The position numbers were made by a program, and so were the translations under genes. Of a stretch of 64,000 nt of DNA, positions 15,918 through 24,241 are shown in pieces (position 1 is the first letter of the stretch; each line of letters begins with the position of its first letter). Under the pieces are notes generated by a model, which worked only from the letters and a program-made list of their open reading frames with translations, ran no database searches and was not told where the DNA came from. Source of the DNA: Tolypothrix tenuis PCC 7101 (GTDB lineage: Bacteria; Cyanobacteriota; Cyanobacteriia; Cyanobacteriales; Nostocaceae); contig NZ_AP018248.1 of the NCBI RefSeq assembly GCF_002368295.1, forward strand, positions 1,955,477 to 2,019,476, given 5' to 3'.

Positions 15918-16564
15918 ATTCTTATTGATGTGATGAGGGGTTAGACTTTGAACAAGGGAGATGCACTGAACTCTTAGCTCACCAATTTTCTAATTACTAA
16001 ATTTGGTGAAGTAGATTTTTTATCTTGCAAATTGCTGTAATCACAAACCATCTTGATGCTAAATATTGAAACTTCATTAACAACTTTTTTATTAAGCAAT
16101 TAAATATTAGGTTGCTAATTAAAGTATTTATGTATTGCTAATACACTTATTCTTTAGATATCTTGTTTGAGAAATCAGCTTGTGCAACTACCAATAAATA
16201 TACTTGTATAGTCATTCTTTACATAAGAGAAAAATTACGGATTTTTGTATAAAAATCCGGAATTATCACCTCAAACGCTGGTTCGTATATTTATCAAACC
16301 CAACAATAAATATATAAAGTATTAAATGATGAAATATAAAAAATTGCTTTATATCAATTTGCGATAAAGATGCATAGCAATAGAAAAATGCTGAAAGTCT
16401 TTACCTCAATACAATACTGGCATCAAAATCTGATCGCTCCATAACACTGATTCATTAATCAAATACAAGCAATTCTTCTAGGGTATACAGCAACTAACTG
16501 TATATCCCAGGAAACGCTAAAGGCAGATATATCTATATACTTGCAGCCAGACTGTGAGGCTTTC
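15918..16564. other. AT-rich intergenic stretch without a recognisable gene
   Basis: 647 bases between two minus-strand genes. It contains a hairpin at 16238-16259 and a weaker one at 16481-16508 (GGGTATACAG / CTGTATATCCC, one bulge). The promoter of the small secreted protein should lie in its left part. No reading frame with coding features was found. Confidence 0.5.
16238..16259 (-). terminator. Hairpin, possible terminator
   Basis: CGGATTTTT (16238-16246) and AAAAATCCG (16251-16259) form a perfect 9-bp stem with a 4-base loop. On the minus strand the following TAATTTTTC gives a modest T-run. It lies about 300 bases past the VOC gene, so it may end a long 3' tail or an unannotated transcript. 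Confidence 0.4.
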
Positions 16565-17032
16565 TTAATCTGCAACTGGATCGCAACGAATTTCAATCAT
16601 AAAACCATCAGGGTCATAGAAGTATACACCTCTACCAGTGGGACGGGTAACTGGGCCATGAGCGATCGCAATTTGATTATCTTTGATTACTGCTACTGCT
16701 TGATCGAATAATTGCGGATCGATGTCAAATGCTAGGTGGTATGCTCTGGTGAAGGACTTCTCTGGGTTGGGATCTGGCGGTGATAAATCCGGTTCCCCAA
16801 ATAAATCTAGAATTGTGCCATCGGGAGTAATGAAGTTAGCTACTTTCCCCGCAGCGACAAGTTCAACCAAGGTTGCGGGTACTTCATCACCTGTAAGTTC
16901 ATGTAAACCTAAAATATTGCCATAAAAATGTCGGGATGCTTGCATATCTTGAACGTTGAGCGCAATGTGATGTACCTTACGTAGAACACCAGGCGCTAAG
17001 ACACTGTTCGCAGCACAAGAGCTAGATAGCAT
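16565..17032 (-). CDS. VOC-family (glyoxalase/bleomycin-resistance fold) protein
   Basis: 155 aa with two beta-alpha-beta-beta-beta modules. The first runs from KVHHIALNVQDMQASRHFYGN, with a metal-ligand-type His, to the middle; the second runs from AYHLAFDIDPQLFDQAV to GVYFYDPDGFMIEIRC, ending in the Glu typical of the metal site. VOC members include glyoxalase I, extradiol dioxygenases and drug-binding proteins; the substrate cannot be chosen here. The start is set at ATG 17032; an in-frame TTG at 17080 would add 16 residues without support. It is divergent from the DUF4385 gene. Confidence 0.85.
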   Translation of the reverse strand: MLSSSCAANSVLAPGVLRKVHHIALNVQDMQASRHFYGNILGLHELTGDEVPATLVELVAAGKVANFITPDGTILDLFGEPDLSPPDPNPEKSFTRAYHLAFDIDPQLFDQAVAVIKDNQIAIAHGPVTRPTGRGVYFYDPDGFMIEIRCDPVAD

Positions 17033-17108
17033 GGCAGAATCAACTTCCCTACAAAGATAGAAGATAAACTTTTTGCTCAAAGTTTATGCTTTATCCTAAA
17101 AACTTACC

Positions 17109-17582
17109 ATGCCTTTCGATTATTCTTTAGACTTTGCCAATATTAATTTTCGCCAACATCCTGAACTTTATCGTGTTGGTAAAGGTGAGCAGGGTGTACT
17201 TTTGGTAGAGCCATATAAATCGGAAATTCTTCCTTTCTGGCGATTTAAGAATCCAGAGATTGCTAAAGAGTCGAGTGAGAAGATTTATGAGATTTTTTTA
17301 GTTTATTTAGAAAATAATGATTTTATTGGTGCAGACATGGCACGCAAGTTTTTACAAATGGGTTATACGCGATCGCGCCGTTATGCAAATCATAAAAGTG
17401 GTAGGAAATACAAATCTAGTTCGCCAGTAGCAGGTGAGAAAAAAGAGATTCTACCTTATGACGTAGACCCTGTTAAAGCAGAATCAGCAGCAATATTTAA
17501 AACCAAATGGATACAAGCAAAGACAAATGAAAAGTATCTCCAGCTTTTAGCAGAACATAAACGAATGTACGAGGTAGAGTAA
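17109..17582 (+). CDS. DUF4385 family protein
   Basis: 157 aa, recognised by the near-constant N-terminal block (FDYSLDFANINFR, HPELYRVGKGEQGVLLVEPY, KSEILPFWRFK) and by FLQMGYTRSRRYANHKSGRKY. The family is widespread in bacteria and has no assigned activity. The protein is soluble, with a basic central segment (~85-110) that might bind nucleic acid. The C-terminal ~40 residues are helical and charged. The ATG lies 76 bases from the divergent VOC start. A HIP1 octamer sits inside the coding region. Confidence 0.85.
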   Translation: MPFDYSLDFANINFRQHPELYRVGKGEQGVLLVEPYKSEILPFWRFKNPEIAKESSEKIYEIFLVYLENNDFIGADMARKFLQMGYTRSRRYANHKSGRKYKSSSPVAGEKKEILPYDVDPVKAESAAIFKTKWIQAKTNEKYLQLLAEHKRMYEVE

Positions 17583-17674
17583 TTCGATTACTGAAATACA
17601 AGTAGTTAAAACGGCGCTAAAGCGCAACTACTAACATTTTCTAATGCAATATTTTAGCAGTGTCAATGCGCTAA

Positions 17675-17705
17675 TAACGCACCATCCCAAGCTTTTGGTG
17701 CGTTA
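17675..17705 (+). terminator. Hairpin between convergent DUF4385 and RNase D genes
   Basis: TAACGCACC (17675-17683) and GGTGCGTTA (17697-17705) form a perfect 9-bp stem with a 13-base loop, followed by CTGAAATTTTT. It shares its core with the terminator at 12813-12840, so it may belong to a dispersed hairpin family. Confidence 0.55.
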
Positions 17706-17756
17706 CTGAAATTTTTCAAAGAACAAATAGAATTGCTATATTAGCCGGAAATGAAT

Positions 17757-18386
17757 TTAGTGTTCAAATATATCTTTATATTGCAATAAATCTAAAGTCA
17801 CGATTGTGGGCAGAACTTGAAAACATTCTTGAGCAATTTGCCAACGCTCTTCTCTTTTGAGCATAGCAATTAGTTTATCTCTAACACTAAGTAAATAGCG
17901 CACATCATTAGCAGCATAATTGAGCTGTTCTTCAGATAAATTAGCAGCATTACCCCAATCAGAACTTTGAGCGCTTTTATCAAGTTCGACTTTTTCTAAT
18001 TCCTGAACTACATCTTTGAGCCCGTGGCGATTAGTATAAGTACGTGCTAGTTTACTAGCTATTTTGGTACAAAAAACAGGCTGAACAGTAATACCTAAGT
18101 TGTAACGTAAAGTAGCAATATCGAACCGTGCAAAGTGAAATACTTTCTGGATGTTGGCTGCTTCTAACAGTTTTTGTAAGTTTGGTGCTTCAGTTTGTCC
18201 TTTAGCGATGCGAATTGCAGTAACTTGCCCCTCTGGGTTACATAATTGGACAAGACAAAGGCGATCGCGCTGTGGTAGTAATCCCATTGTTTCCGTATCC
18301 ACAGCGATCGCCTCTGATTTTAAATACTGAGACAGCACAGCGTCACTCAGGTCGCGATCGCTCACTTGAAAATCTTGTAATGTCAT
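17757..18386 (-). CDS. Ribonuclease D-like 3'-5' exonuclease (single domain)
   Basis: 209 aa, only the DEDDy exonuclease domain, without the HRDC domain of Escherichia coli RNase D. Exo I is VDTETMG (Asp30, Glu32). Exo II is HFARFDIATLRYNLG. Exo III is LNYAANDVRYL with the Tyr and Asp of the DEDDy subclass. It probably trims the 3' ends of tRNA or other structured RNA; short RNase D proteins of this kind are common in cyanobacteria and proteobacteria. It is a distant paralogue of the N-terminal module of the 7042-9582 protein (both contain SDWG followed by a Leu-Tyr-Ala-Ala block). Confidence 0.9.
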   Translation of the reverse strand: MTLQDFQVSDRDLSDAVLSQYLKSEAIAVDTETMGLLPQRDRLCLVQLCNPEGQVTAIRIAKGQTEAPNLQKLLEAANIQKVFHFARFDIATLRYNLGITVQPVFCTKIASKLARTYTNRHGLKDVVQELEKVELDKSAQSSDWGNAANLSEEQLNYAANDVRYLLSVRDKLIAMLKREERWQIAQECFQVLPTIVTLDLLQYKDIFEH

Positions 18387-18698
18387 GAATCACTCAAGAA
18401 TAATTGCAGTGCCCAACAGAAGCAATTTCTATGAGACACTACATTATTATTGTGCAAAAAAAGCAGAATTTCTAGCCATTTCTGAGGTGACTGGAAGAGG
18501 TAAAGGGGAAAGGAGCAGGGAGCAGGGGGAGAAAGAAAAATATTATCTGAGTAAATTGGATAATTTATTTTCTGAAAGTCCCGAATGCAGTAGCTTCAGC
18601 CTGTAGGTTCGTTGTTAAGTGGTTTCAAAGAGTAGCTGCGCTTGTACAAAAAACTCAGCACTACCATGACGACTGTGAGAAACTTTTGGCTAGCTGCA
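18387..18698. other. Intergenic region with AGGGAGCAGGG-type short repeats
   Basis: 312 bases upstream of RNase D and downstream of the CAP-protein gene. It holds purine-rich repeats (GGGGAAAGGAGCAGGGAGCAGGGGGAG, around 18503-18533). An apparent 73-residue plus-strand frame crossing this area has no ribosome-binding site and contains the repeat, so it is not called. Confidence 0.5.
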
Positions 18699-19247
18699 CT
18701 AATTAGTTTGCAAGAAAATCTGTGTGAGATAGACTTCGCCTTTTTGATTAGCAGCAACGCCAATCCCTGTGAGATTATACTTTCCCTTGATGTTCTTGAG
18801 ATGCCCTGGACTATTGAGCCAACCAATCACAGCTTGTGCTGCCGGATCGCTATATCCTTGATTAAAAGCAACATTTTCCCCTGCACTTTTGTAAATAATC
18901 GGGAGAATAGTAACTCGCTTCTCAAAACCTTGATGGCTAAAAGGAACTTTACCATTAGCCATATTTTGACTATGAATTCTTGCCTGCCGAGTGATATTAG
19001 CATTCAGGGTCAACTTTGATAAACCTTTAGAAACACGATATCGATTAATTTGGTCAAAAACTGATTTTTCAAGAGATGTAGTTTTAAAAACAGTATTTGA
19101 TGCAACAACCTGATTTGAAGCGATCGATAACGGTTTATTATTAGGGTTTTTTTGTGGAGAACTGTGACCTGAAATAGGAGTAGTTGTTAATCCACTGGCA
19201 AGGACAAGCGTACTTAAAGCTATGCCAAAAGCAGTTTGTCGTAACAT
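18699..19247 (-). CDS. Secreted CAP (SCP/PR1-like) domain protein
   Basis: 182 aa. Residues 1-25 look like a signal peptide (LRQTAFGIALSTLVLASG). A low-complexity linker follows, then a CAP domain from ~65: VFDQINRYRVSKGLSKL, ARIHSQNMANG and FSHQGFEKR (His of the cleft), then AGENVAFNQGYSDPAAQAV (Glu of the cleft), GWLNSPGHLKNI and TGIGVAA. The cleft His and Glu residues are conserved, as in bacterial CAP proteins of unknown biochemical role (YkwD type). It is predicted to be periplasmic or extracellular. Confidence 0.88.
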   Translation of the reverse strand: MLRQTAFGIALSTLVLASGLTTTPISGHSSPQKNPNNKPLSIASNQVVASNTVFKTTSLEKSVFDQINRYRVSKGLSKLTLNANITRQARIHSQNMANGKVPFSHQGFEKRVTILPIIYKSAGENVAFNQGYSDPAAQAVIGWLNSPGHLKNIKGKYNLTGIGVAANQKGEVYLTQIFLQTN

Positions 19248-20299
19248 GGAAATTACTTAATGTATAGAGTTATAAGACCTCTAATCTACCTTATTCTTCC
19301 TAGCAGAAATACGAGGATACTATTAAGGCTTGATGAACTTAGAGAAATTTTGCAACTGCTTTACAGTAAATACAAGTAATCACCTCCAAGTTTATACACT
19401 AGGATAGATGTAGATGTTTCAGATGCATTAAGTAGCTTAACGAAGTGATAGCTGTCCCTGAAAAGATAAAAATTATCTGAATCTTTAAAAAAGATAATGT
19501 AGTATCTTCTAGACAAATGTTATGGGCACTACATTTTTCATTAAATAAATTGGCATAAATAAATATTTACGATTGAAGTCAGAGGCTGTTGCGAAGCGCT
19601 GAAGAATTAGCCAGCAGCTATGAGCAAGATTTTCAAGACCCAAGGTATTGACAGCTAGAAATCACTTGCAACTTTGAATTTTATAGCCCGCAGCGTAGTC
19701 CACTCACTGGAAAGTTATGAGGCGGTAGTGTGTTGGAGAGGTTCTTTTCGTTGTAGCAACTGGCGTTGCTGAGTAAAATTATTGAGTAAAAATCAATACA
19801 GTTCAGTTAAGCTCATTAGCGATTGATTTGTCACTTATTAAAGAAGCCAGAAGAAGTGGGGGATTCTCCCCTAAACCCCCCGATTGGGTGACGGTTGCGT
19901 CCCCCAAACCCCCTCCAAAATTATTGTTCTGTTTTTTTGTTGAGTAACTATTTTTTTGGTTTTGTTATCAATTAAAAACTAATATTTCAGAGTTTAAAAA
20001 TGTAAGTATACTTTTATTTATTCTTCTCTGTTCCATCCCTAAGCAAGTAATTTCAGGCATCAAAACAATTTTTAGATATAGCAATCCTAAATTTGTTTAT
20101 CAGCAACACTTCTTAAAGATAATCAAAGTTTTTATCGGTGAATAATAGATAAATTTTAACGAAAAAACTATTATATGTAACATTAATATAAATTTATTGC
20201 TGGTTTTACTACAATCTGTGAGTGTCAGTAATTTCTTGGGAAATCTAAGGATAACCTAGAATTTCTGCTGACTTAACTTTGTAATTAAGGAGTAAACCC
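19248..20299. other. 1-kb divergent intergenic region
   Basis: 1052 bases between the CAP gene (minus) and the hybrid kinase (plus). The left part should hold the CAP promoter and the right end carries the kinase ribosome-binding site (AAGGAG, 20287-20292). A C-rich repeat lies at 19856-19916. The rest is AT-rich; the 19580-19770 section has a more even base composition, but no reading frame or structured RNA was recognised. Confidence 0.5.
19856..19916. repeat. G/C-rich intergenic repeat-like element
   Basis: An island of G- and C-runs (GTGGGGGATTCTCCCCTAAA, then CCCCCC, GGGTGACGGTTGCG and two further C-runs) in AT-rich surroundings. Similar elements are common between genes in Nostocales. 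The GGGG-ATTCT-CCCC core can form a small hairpin. Confidence 0.45.
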
Positions 20300-22732
20300 T
20301 TGATACAAGAACACTCCAGGCTATCGGTATCTGACGGAGAAAATCATCGCTCACGTAATTTACTGATTCGATTTATTGTTGGTGGTACTACCCTTGTAGT
20401 CAGTATTTCTGCATATTTCAGTTATCAAGCTGCTAGAAATATGACGCTCCAAGATTTGAGACAGAGTGCTTTTTTAGAAGTACAGAGAGGAGGTGATGAA
20501 ATTGAGGAGTGGTTACACGTTCGCCAAGTAGAAGTAGAAACCCTGGCTAATACTCCAACTGTACGCTCCTTAACTTGGTCTATTGCAGAACCTTATTTAA
20601 CCGCAGAAGTTAACAGGATCAAAGAATTTTTCTTTTTCCAAATGGTTAACTTAGATGGCTCATTTGCTAATACCAAAGTTGGCCCTTCAAATAAAAATAT
20701 TAAGGATAGAGACTTCTTTCAAAAAGCGATCGCAGGTAAAAGCAATATTTCCGATCCCTTCATTAGTCGTTCTACAGGAATTCCGTTAATTGCGATCGCA
20801 ACTCCAATTTGGGCAACTACTCCGCCAGTTGGTTCGCCAATAGGAGTTTTCCACGGTAATGTGAAAGTCGATCATATCCAAGAGGTTGTCAACTCGTTGT
20901 ACTACGGCCCCAACAGCTATGCTTTTGCGCTGAATTCCCAAGGACAAGCGATTGTACATCCCAACTCTGCGTTAATGTCAACCATCGAAAAACCCGCACC
21001 TAGTTTGCTCAAAATTGGCGATCGCAATTTAAATGCGATCGCGCAACGGATGGTAAACAAAAAGCAGGGAATTGAGTTGATGGAAATTGACGGTACTCAA
21101 AAATATGTAGCTTATTTGCCGTTAAAATCTGCTAATTGGTCAGTAGCTTTGGTAATTCCCCGCCAAAATATTGAATCTCGACTGCAATTCCTCGATGCGA
21201 TCGCCTTAATTGTCGGTGGGCTGACAGTCACCATGATTACAGTATTGTGGAGAGTACAAGCATTTGAACAAGCTGAACTCAAAAAATCTAAAGCAGCAGC
21301 AGATACAGCTAATTTGGCGAAAAGCGAATTTTTAGCCAACATGAGTCATGAACTGCGAACACCTTTGAATGGGATTCTCGGTTGTGCCCAAATTTTGCTA
21401 CGTTCTCCAGCTTTACCTGAGTCAGAGCAATATCACGTCAATATTATTGAGCAATGTGGTTCTCATCTGCTGACTTTAATTAATGACATTTTGGATTTGT
21501 CTAAAATTGAAGCTAAAAAGCTAGAACTGCACCCCCAAGATGTACATTTGCCTTCTTTTCTGCAAGGAATTGCAGAAATTTGCCAGATTAGGGCAAAACA
21601 AAAAGGTATTTTGTTTATTTATGAACCTGCAAGTAACTTGCCAACAGGGGTTCATGTCGATGTCAAAAGATTACGTCAAGTATTATTGAATCTGCTGGGA
21701 AATGGGATCAAATTTACAGATGCGGGTAAGGTGACTTTCAAAGTTGAAGTCATCGATCAACCTCCCAGTGATGAGCAGATAGTTAAACATCAGATTCATT
21801 TTACTGTAGAAGATACGGGAATTGGTATAACTCCCGCAGAATTGAGCAAAATTTTTCTGCCATTTGAACAAGTAGGCGATAAGAAGCGCCAAGCTGAAGG
21901 TACTGGGCTGGGTTTAGCCATTACTCGCCAATTGGTACAGATGATGGATAGCGATATCCATGTGCAAAGTCAAATTGGTGAGGGGAGTAGCTTCTACTTT
22001 GAGTTAGAGATTCCCACAGCTCATGATTGGGTACAGTCTGCAATGACTATATCAGACAAACAAATCATTGGCTTTGCAGGAGAACCTTACACCATCCTGA
22101 TGGTTGACGATCGCTGGGAGAATCGCACAGTGATTACAAACCTATTGCAACCACTGGGTTTTAATGTAGTGGAAGCTACCAACGGTAAAGAAGGTTTAGA
22201 AAAAGCGATCGCACTCCAGCCAAACTTAATCATCACAGATTTGCTGATGCCAGAAATGGATGGCTTTGAATTGATTCAAAATCTGCGTCAGACCCCAGAA
22301 ATTCAGGATGTCAAAATTATTGTCTCTTCTGCTAGTGTCTTTGAAGCCGACCAATATCGCAGTCTGCAAGCTGGCGGTAATGACTTCCTCAGCAAACCTG
22401 TACAGGCTGATGAATTATTGCAGCAATTAGCTAGCCACCTCAATATAGTGTGGATTTACAAGCAATCTCAAACTGAAGTAACAGCCAAAGAATCTACCAC
22501 AGCCAATAGCCAATCTCCCCAATTAACTCCCCCCAGCACAGAAGTTTTACAGGAACTAATTACCTTAGCTAGTAAAGGTAACTTTAATGCCATTCTCAAG
22601 TGGGCCGATCAACTAGAAGACACAGACATCATATTTGCGCCATTTGCTAACGAACTACGGCAATTAGCTAGGCAATTTGATGAAGATTTAATCCTCAATT
22701 TCTTACATCAATATGCAGTGGAAAAAGTATGA
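20300..22732 (+). CDS. Hybrid sensor histidine kinase with Cache sensor and receiver domain
   Basis: 810 aa membrane kinase. TM1 is ~24-44 and TM2 ~298-318, flanking a periplasmic Cache-type sensor (VGPSNKNIKDRDFFQKAIAGK and IGVFHGNVKVDHIQ). HisKA has the phospho-acceptor His350 in NMSHELRTPLNG. HATPase_c follows (LLNLLGNGIKFTDAG, DTGIGI, GTGLGLAITRQL). A receiver domain has phospho-acceptor Asp647 (LIITDLLMPEMDGF). The tail (~735-810) is helical and not recognised. The TTG start is supported by AAGGAG seven bases upstream. The stop overlaps the next kinase start (ATGA), so the two probably act in one pathway. The ligand is unknown. Confidence 0.93.
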   Translation: MIQEHSRLSVSDGENHRSRNLLIRFIVGGTTLVVSISAYFSYQAARNMTLQDLRQSAFLEVQRGGDEIEEWLHVRQVEVETLANTPTVRSLTWSIAEPYLTAEVNRIKEFFFFQMVNLDGSFANTKVGPSNKNIKDRDFFQKAIAGKSNISDPFISRSTGIPLIAIATPIWATTPPVGSPIGVFHGNVKVDHIQEVVNSLYYGPNSYAFALNSQGQAIVHPNSALMSTIEKPAPSLLKIGDRNLNAIAQRMVNKKQGIELMEIDGTQKYVAYLPLKSANWSVALVIPRQNIESRLQFLDAIALIVGGLTVTMITVLWRVQAFEQAELKKSKAAADTANLAKSEFLANMSHELRTPLNGILGCAQILLRSPALPESEQYHVNIIEQCGSHLLTLINDILDLSKIEAKKLELHPQDVHLPSFLQGIAEICQIRAKQKGILFIYEPASNLPTGVHVDVKRLRQVLLNLLGNGIKFTDAGKVTFKVEVIDQPPSDEQIVKHQIHFTVEDTGIGITPAELSKIFLPFEQVGDKKRQAEGTGLGLAITRQLVQMMDSDIHVQSQIGEGSSFYFELEIPTAHDWVQSAMTISDKQIIGFAGEPYTILMVDDRWENRTVITNLLQPLGFNVVEATNGKEGLEKAIALQPNLIITDLLMPEMDGFELIQNLRQTPEIQDVKIIVSSASVFEADQYRSLQAGGNDFLSKPVQADELLQQLASHLNIVWIYKQSQTEVTAKESTTANSQSPQLTPPSTEVLQELITLASKGNFNAILKWADQLEDTDIIFAPFANELRQLARQFDEDLILNFLHQYAVEKV

Positions 22733-24003
22733 ACAATACTATAGGAGAGCCTTCTGCTCAAGGAATTATTTTAATAGTTGATGATAACCCCGCTAACTTA
22801 CAGGTTTTATCCAGTTTTCTCGATCAATCTAACTTTGAAGTTTGGGCAGCGCGCAGTGGTGAGAAAGCTCTTCAGCGATTAGAAAATGGTGATTTACCTG
22901 ACTTAATTTTGCTAGATATCATGATGCCGGGTATGGATGGGTTTGAAACTTGTAAATATCTCAAAAGTAATCCTCGTGTCCAAGATATTCCGGTGATTTT
23001 TATGACGGCTCTTTCCGAAACATCTGATAAAGTCAAAGGCTTGAGGTTAGGAGCCGTAGACTATATTACTAAACCTTTTCAGCATGAAGAAGTTTTAGTC
23101 AGAATCGAAAATCATCTGCAACTGAGAAATCTCACTAAGGCTTTAATTTCCAAAAATGCCGAATTGCAAAAAACTCAAACTCAACTGATTCAAGCTGAAA
23201 AAGTAGCAGCTTTAGGTCAACTAACCGCAGGAATTGCTCATGAAGTCAATAATCCGATCAATTTTATAGCTGGCAACTTAAATTTTGTGGAACAATATGT
23301 ACAGGAAGTAGTTAGTTTACTTCATCTCTATCAAAAACATCTACCTGACCCACCGGATGAAATAAAAACCGCAATTGGCAAAAATGATCTCAACTTTTTA
23401 TTAAATGATTTATCGAAAATTATTCAGTCTATGCAAGTGGGTACGAGTCGAGTTACAGAAATTGTCTCATCTTTAAATAAGTTCTCACGCCACAGAGAAG
23501 CAGGTAAGAAGCTAGCTAATTTGTACGAAGGTCTAGAAAGTACAATAATGATCCTGGGACATCGCTTCAAAAGCAATGGTCATCACCCACCTATTAAACT
23601 AGTTAAAGCATATGCCGATTTACCACTGATTGAGTGTTATCCTGGGGAAATTAATCAGGTTTTTATGAATTTAATTTCTAATGCAATTGATGCCATTGAA
23701 GAAACATATAAAAATAAAGACTTTAATGAAATTTCTCAAAATCCTGGTGTCATTAAAATCACAACTGAAGTAATAAAAGAAAAAGTTATTATCAGAATTG
23801 CAGATAATGGCTCTGGTATTAACAAGGCAGACGAAGCTAAAATATTCGATGCTTTTTACACCACAAAACCGATTGGTAAAGGTACAGGGCTTGGTTTATC
23901 TATTGCTTATCAAATTGTAGTTAATAACCATAATGGTAAGCTGACATATAATTCAATGCCAGGTGAGGGTATAGAGTTTATCCTTGAATTACCAGTCCGA
24001 TAA
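22729..24003 (+). CDS. Receiver-histidine kinase protein (REC-HisKA-HATPase)
   Basis: 424 aa, soluble. The N-terminal receiver has acidic VDDN, Asp63 (LILLDIMMPGMDGF) and the Thr/Lys switch (FMTALS, DYITKPF). A coiled coil (~135-160) leads to HisKA with His171 (TAGIAHEVNNPINF). HATPase_c has NQVFMNLISNAIDAIEE, IADNGSGI and GTGLGLSIAYQI. With the receiver in front of the kinase, it can be activated by phosphotransfer from the upstream hybrid kinase. The four-base ATGA overlap indicates coupled translation. No DNA-binding output gene is adjacent. A strong intrinsic terminator follows. Confidence 0.93.
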   Translation: MNNTIGEPSAQGIILIVDDNPANLQVLSSFLDQSNFEVWAARSGEKALQRLENGDLPDLILLDIMMPGMDGFETCKYLKSNPRVQDIPVIFMTALSETSDKVKGLRLGAVDYITKPFQHEEVLVRIENHLQLRNLTKALISKNAELQKTQTQLIQAEKVAALGQLTAGIAHEVNNPINFIAGNLNFVEQYVQEVVSLLHLYQKHLPDPPDEIKTAIGKNDLNFLLNDLSKIIQSMQVGTSRVTEIVSSLNKFSRHREAGKKLANLYEGLESTIMILGHRFKSNGHHPPIKLVKAYADLPLIECYPGEINQVFMNLISNAIDAIEETYKNKDFNEISQNPGVIKITTEVIKEKVIIRIADNGSGINKADEAKIFDAFYTTKPIGKGTGLGLSIAYQIVVNNHNGKLTYNSMPGEGIEFILELPVR

Positions 24004-24070
24004 CACCAATTTTACATTGCATCAATTTTTTAAATTTAAATTTTTCAACTAGCAAAAATCTGGCAATAAC

Positions 24071-24104
24071 AAAGCTCCCCATTCGTGGGAAGCTTTTTTT
24101 ATTT
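24071..24104 (+). terminator. Intrinsic terminator of the kinase operon
   Basis: AAAGCTCCC (24071-24079) pairs with GGG-A-AGCTTT (24087-24096, one bulged A) and is followed by an uninterrupted T-run to 24100 and ATTT. It lies about 70 bases after the second kinase gene. Confidence 0.85.
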
Positions 24105-24241
24105 AGCTAAAGCTTTAGTATGTTTTTATTATCTTTATTCTTAACAAGCTAAGGTAAACAATTTTTTTCGTAGAGTTTGCCAAGAGTCAAAAGTCGAAAC
24201 ATTTGGCTTTTGATTCTTGACGTTGAACCTGGGACTGTTTC

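Noticed and set aside
18385..18606. Plus-strand frame of 73 codons before the CAP gene
   Set aside because: It overlaps the RNase D start, contains an intergenic purine repeat and has no ribosome-binding site.
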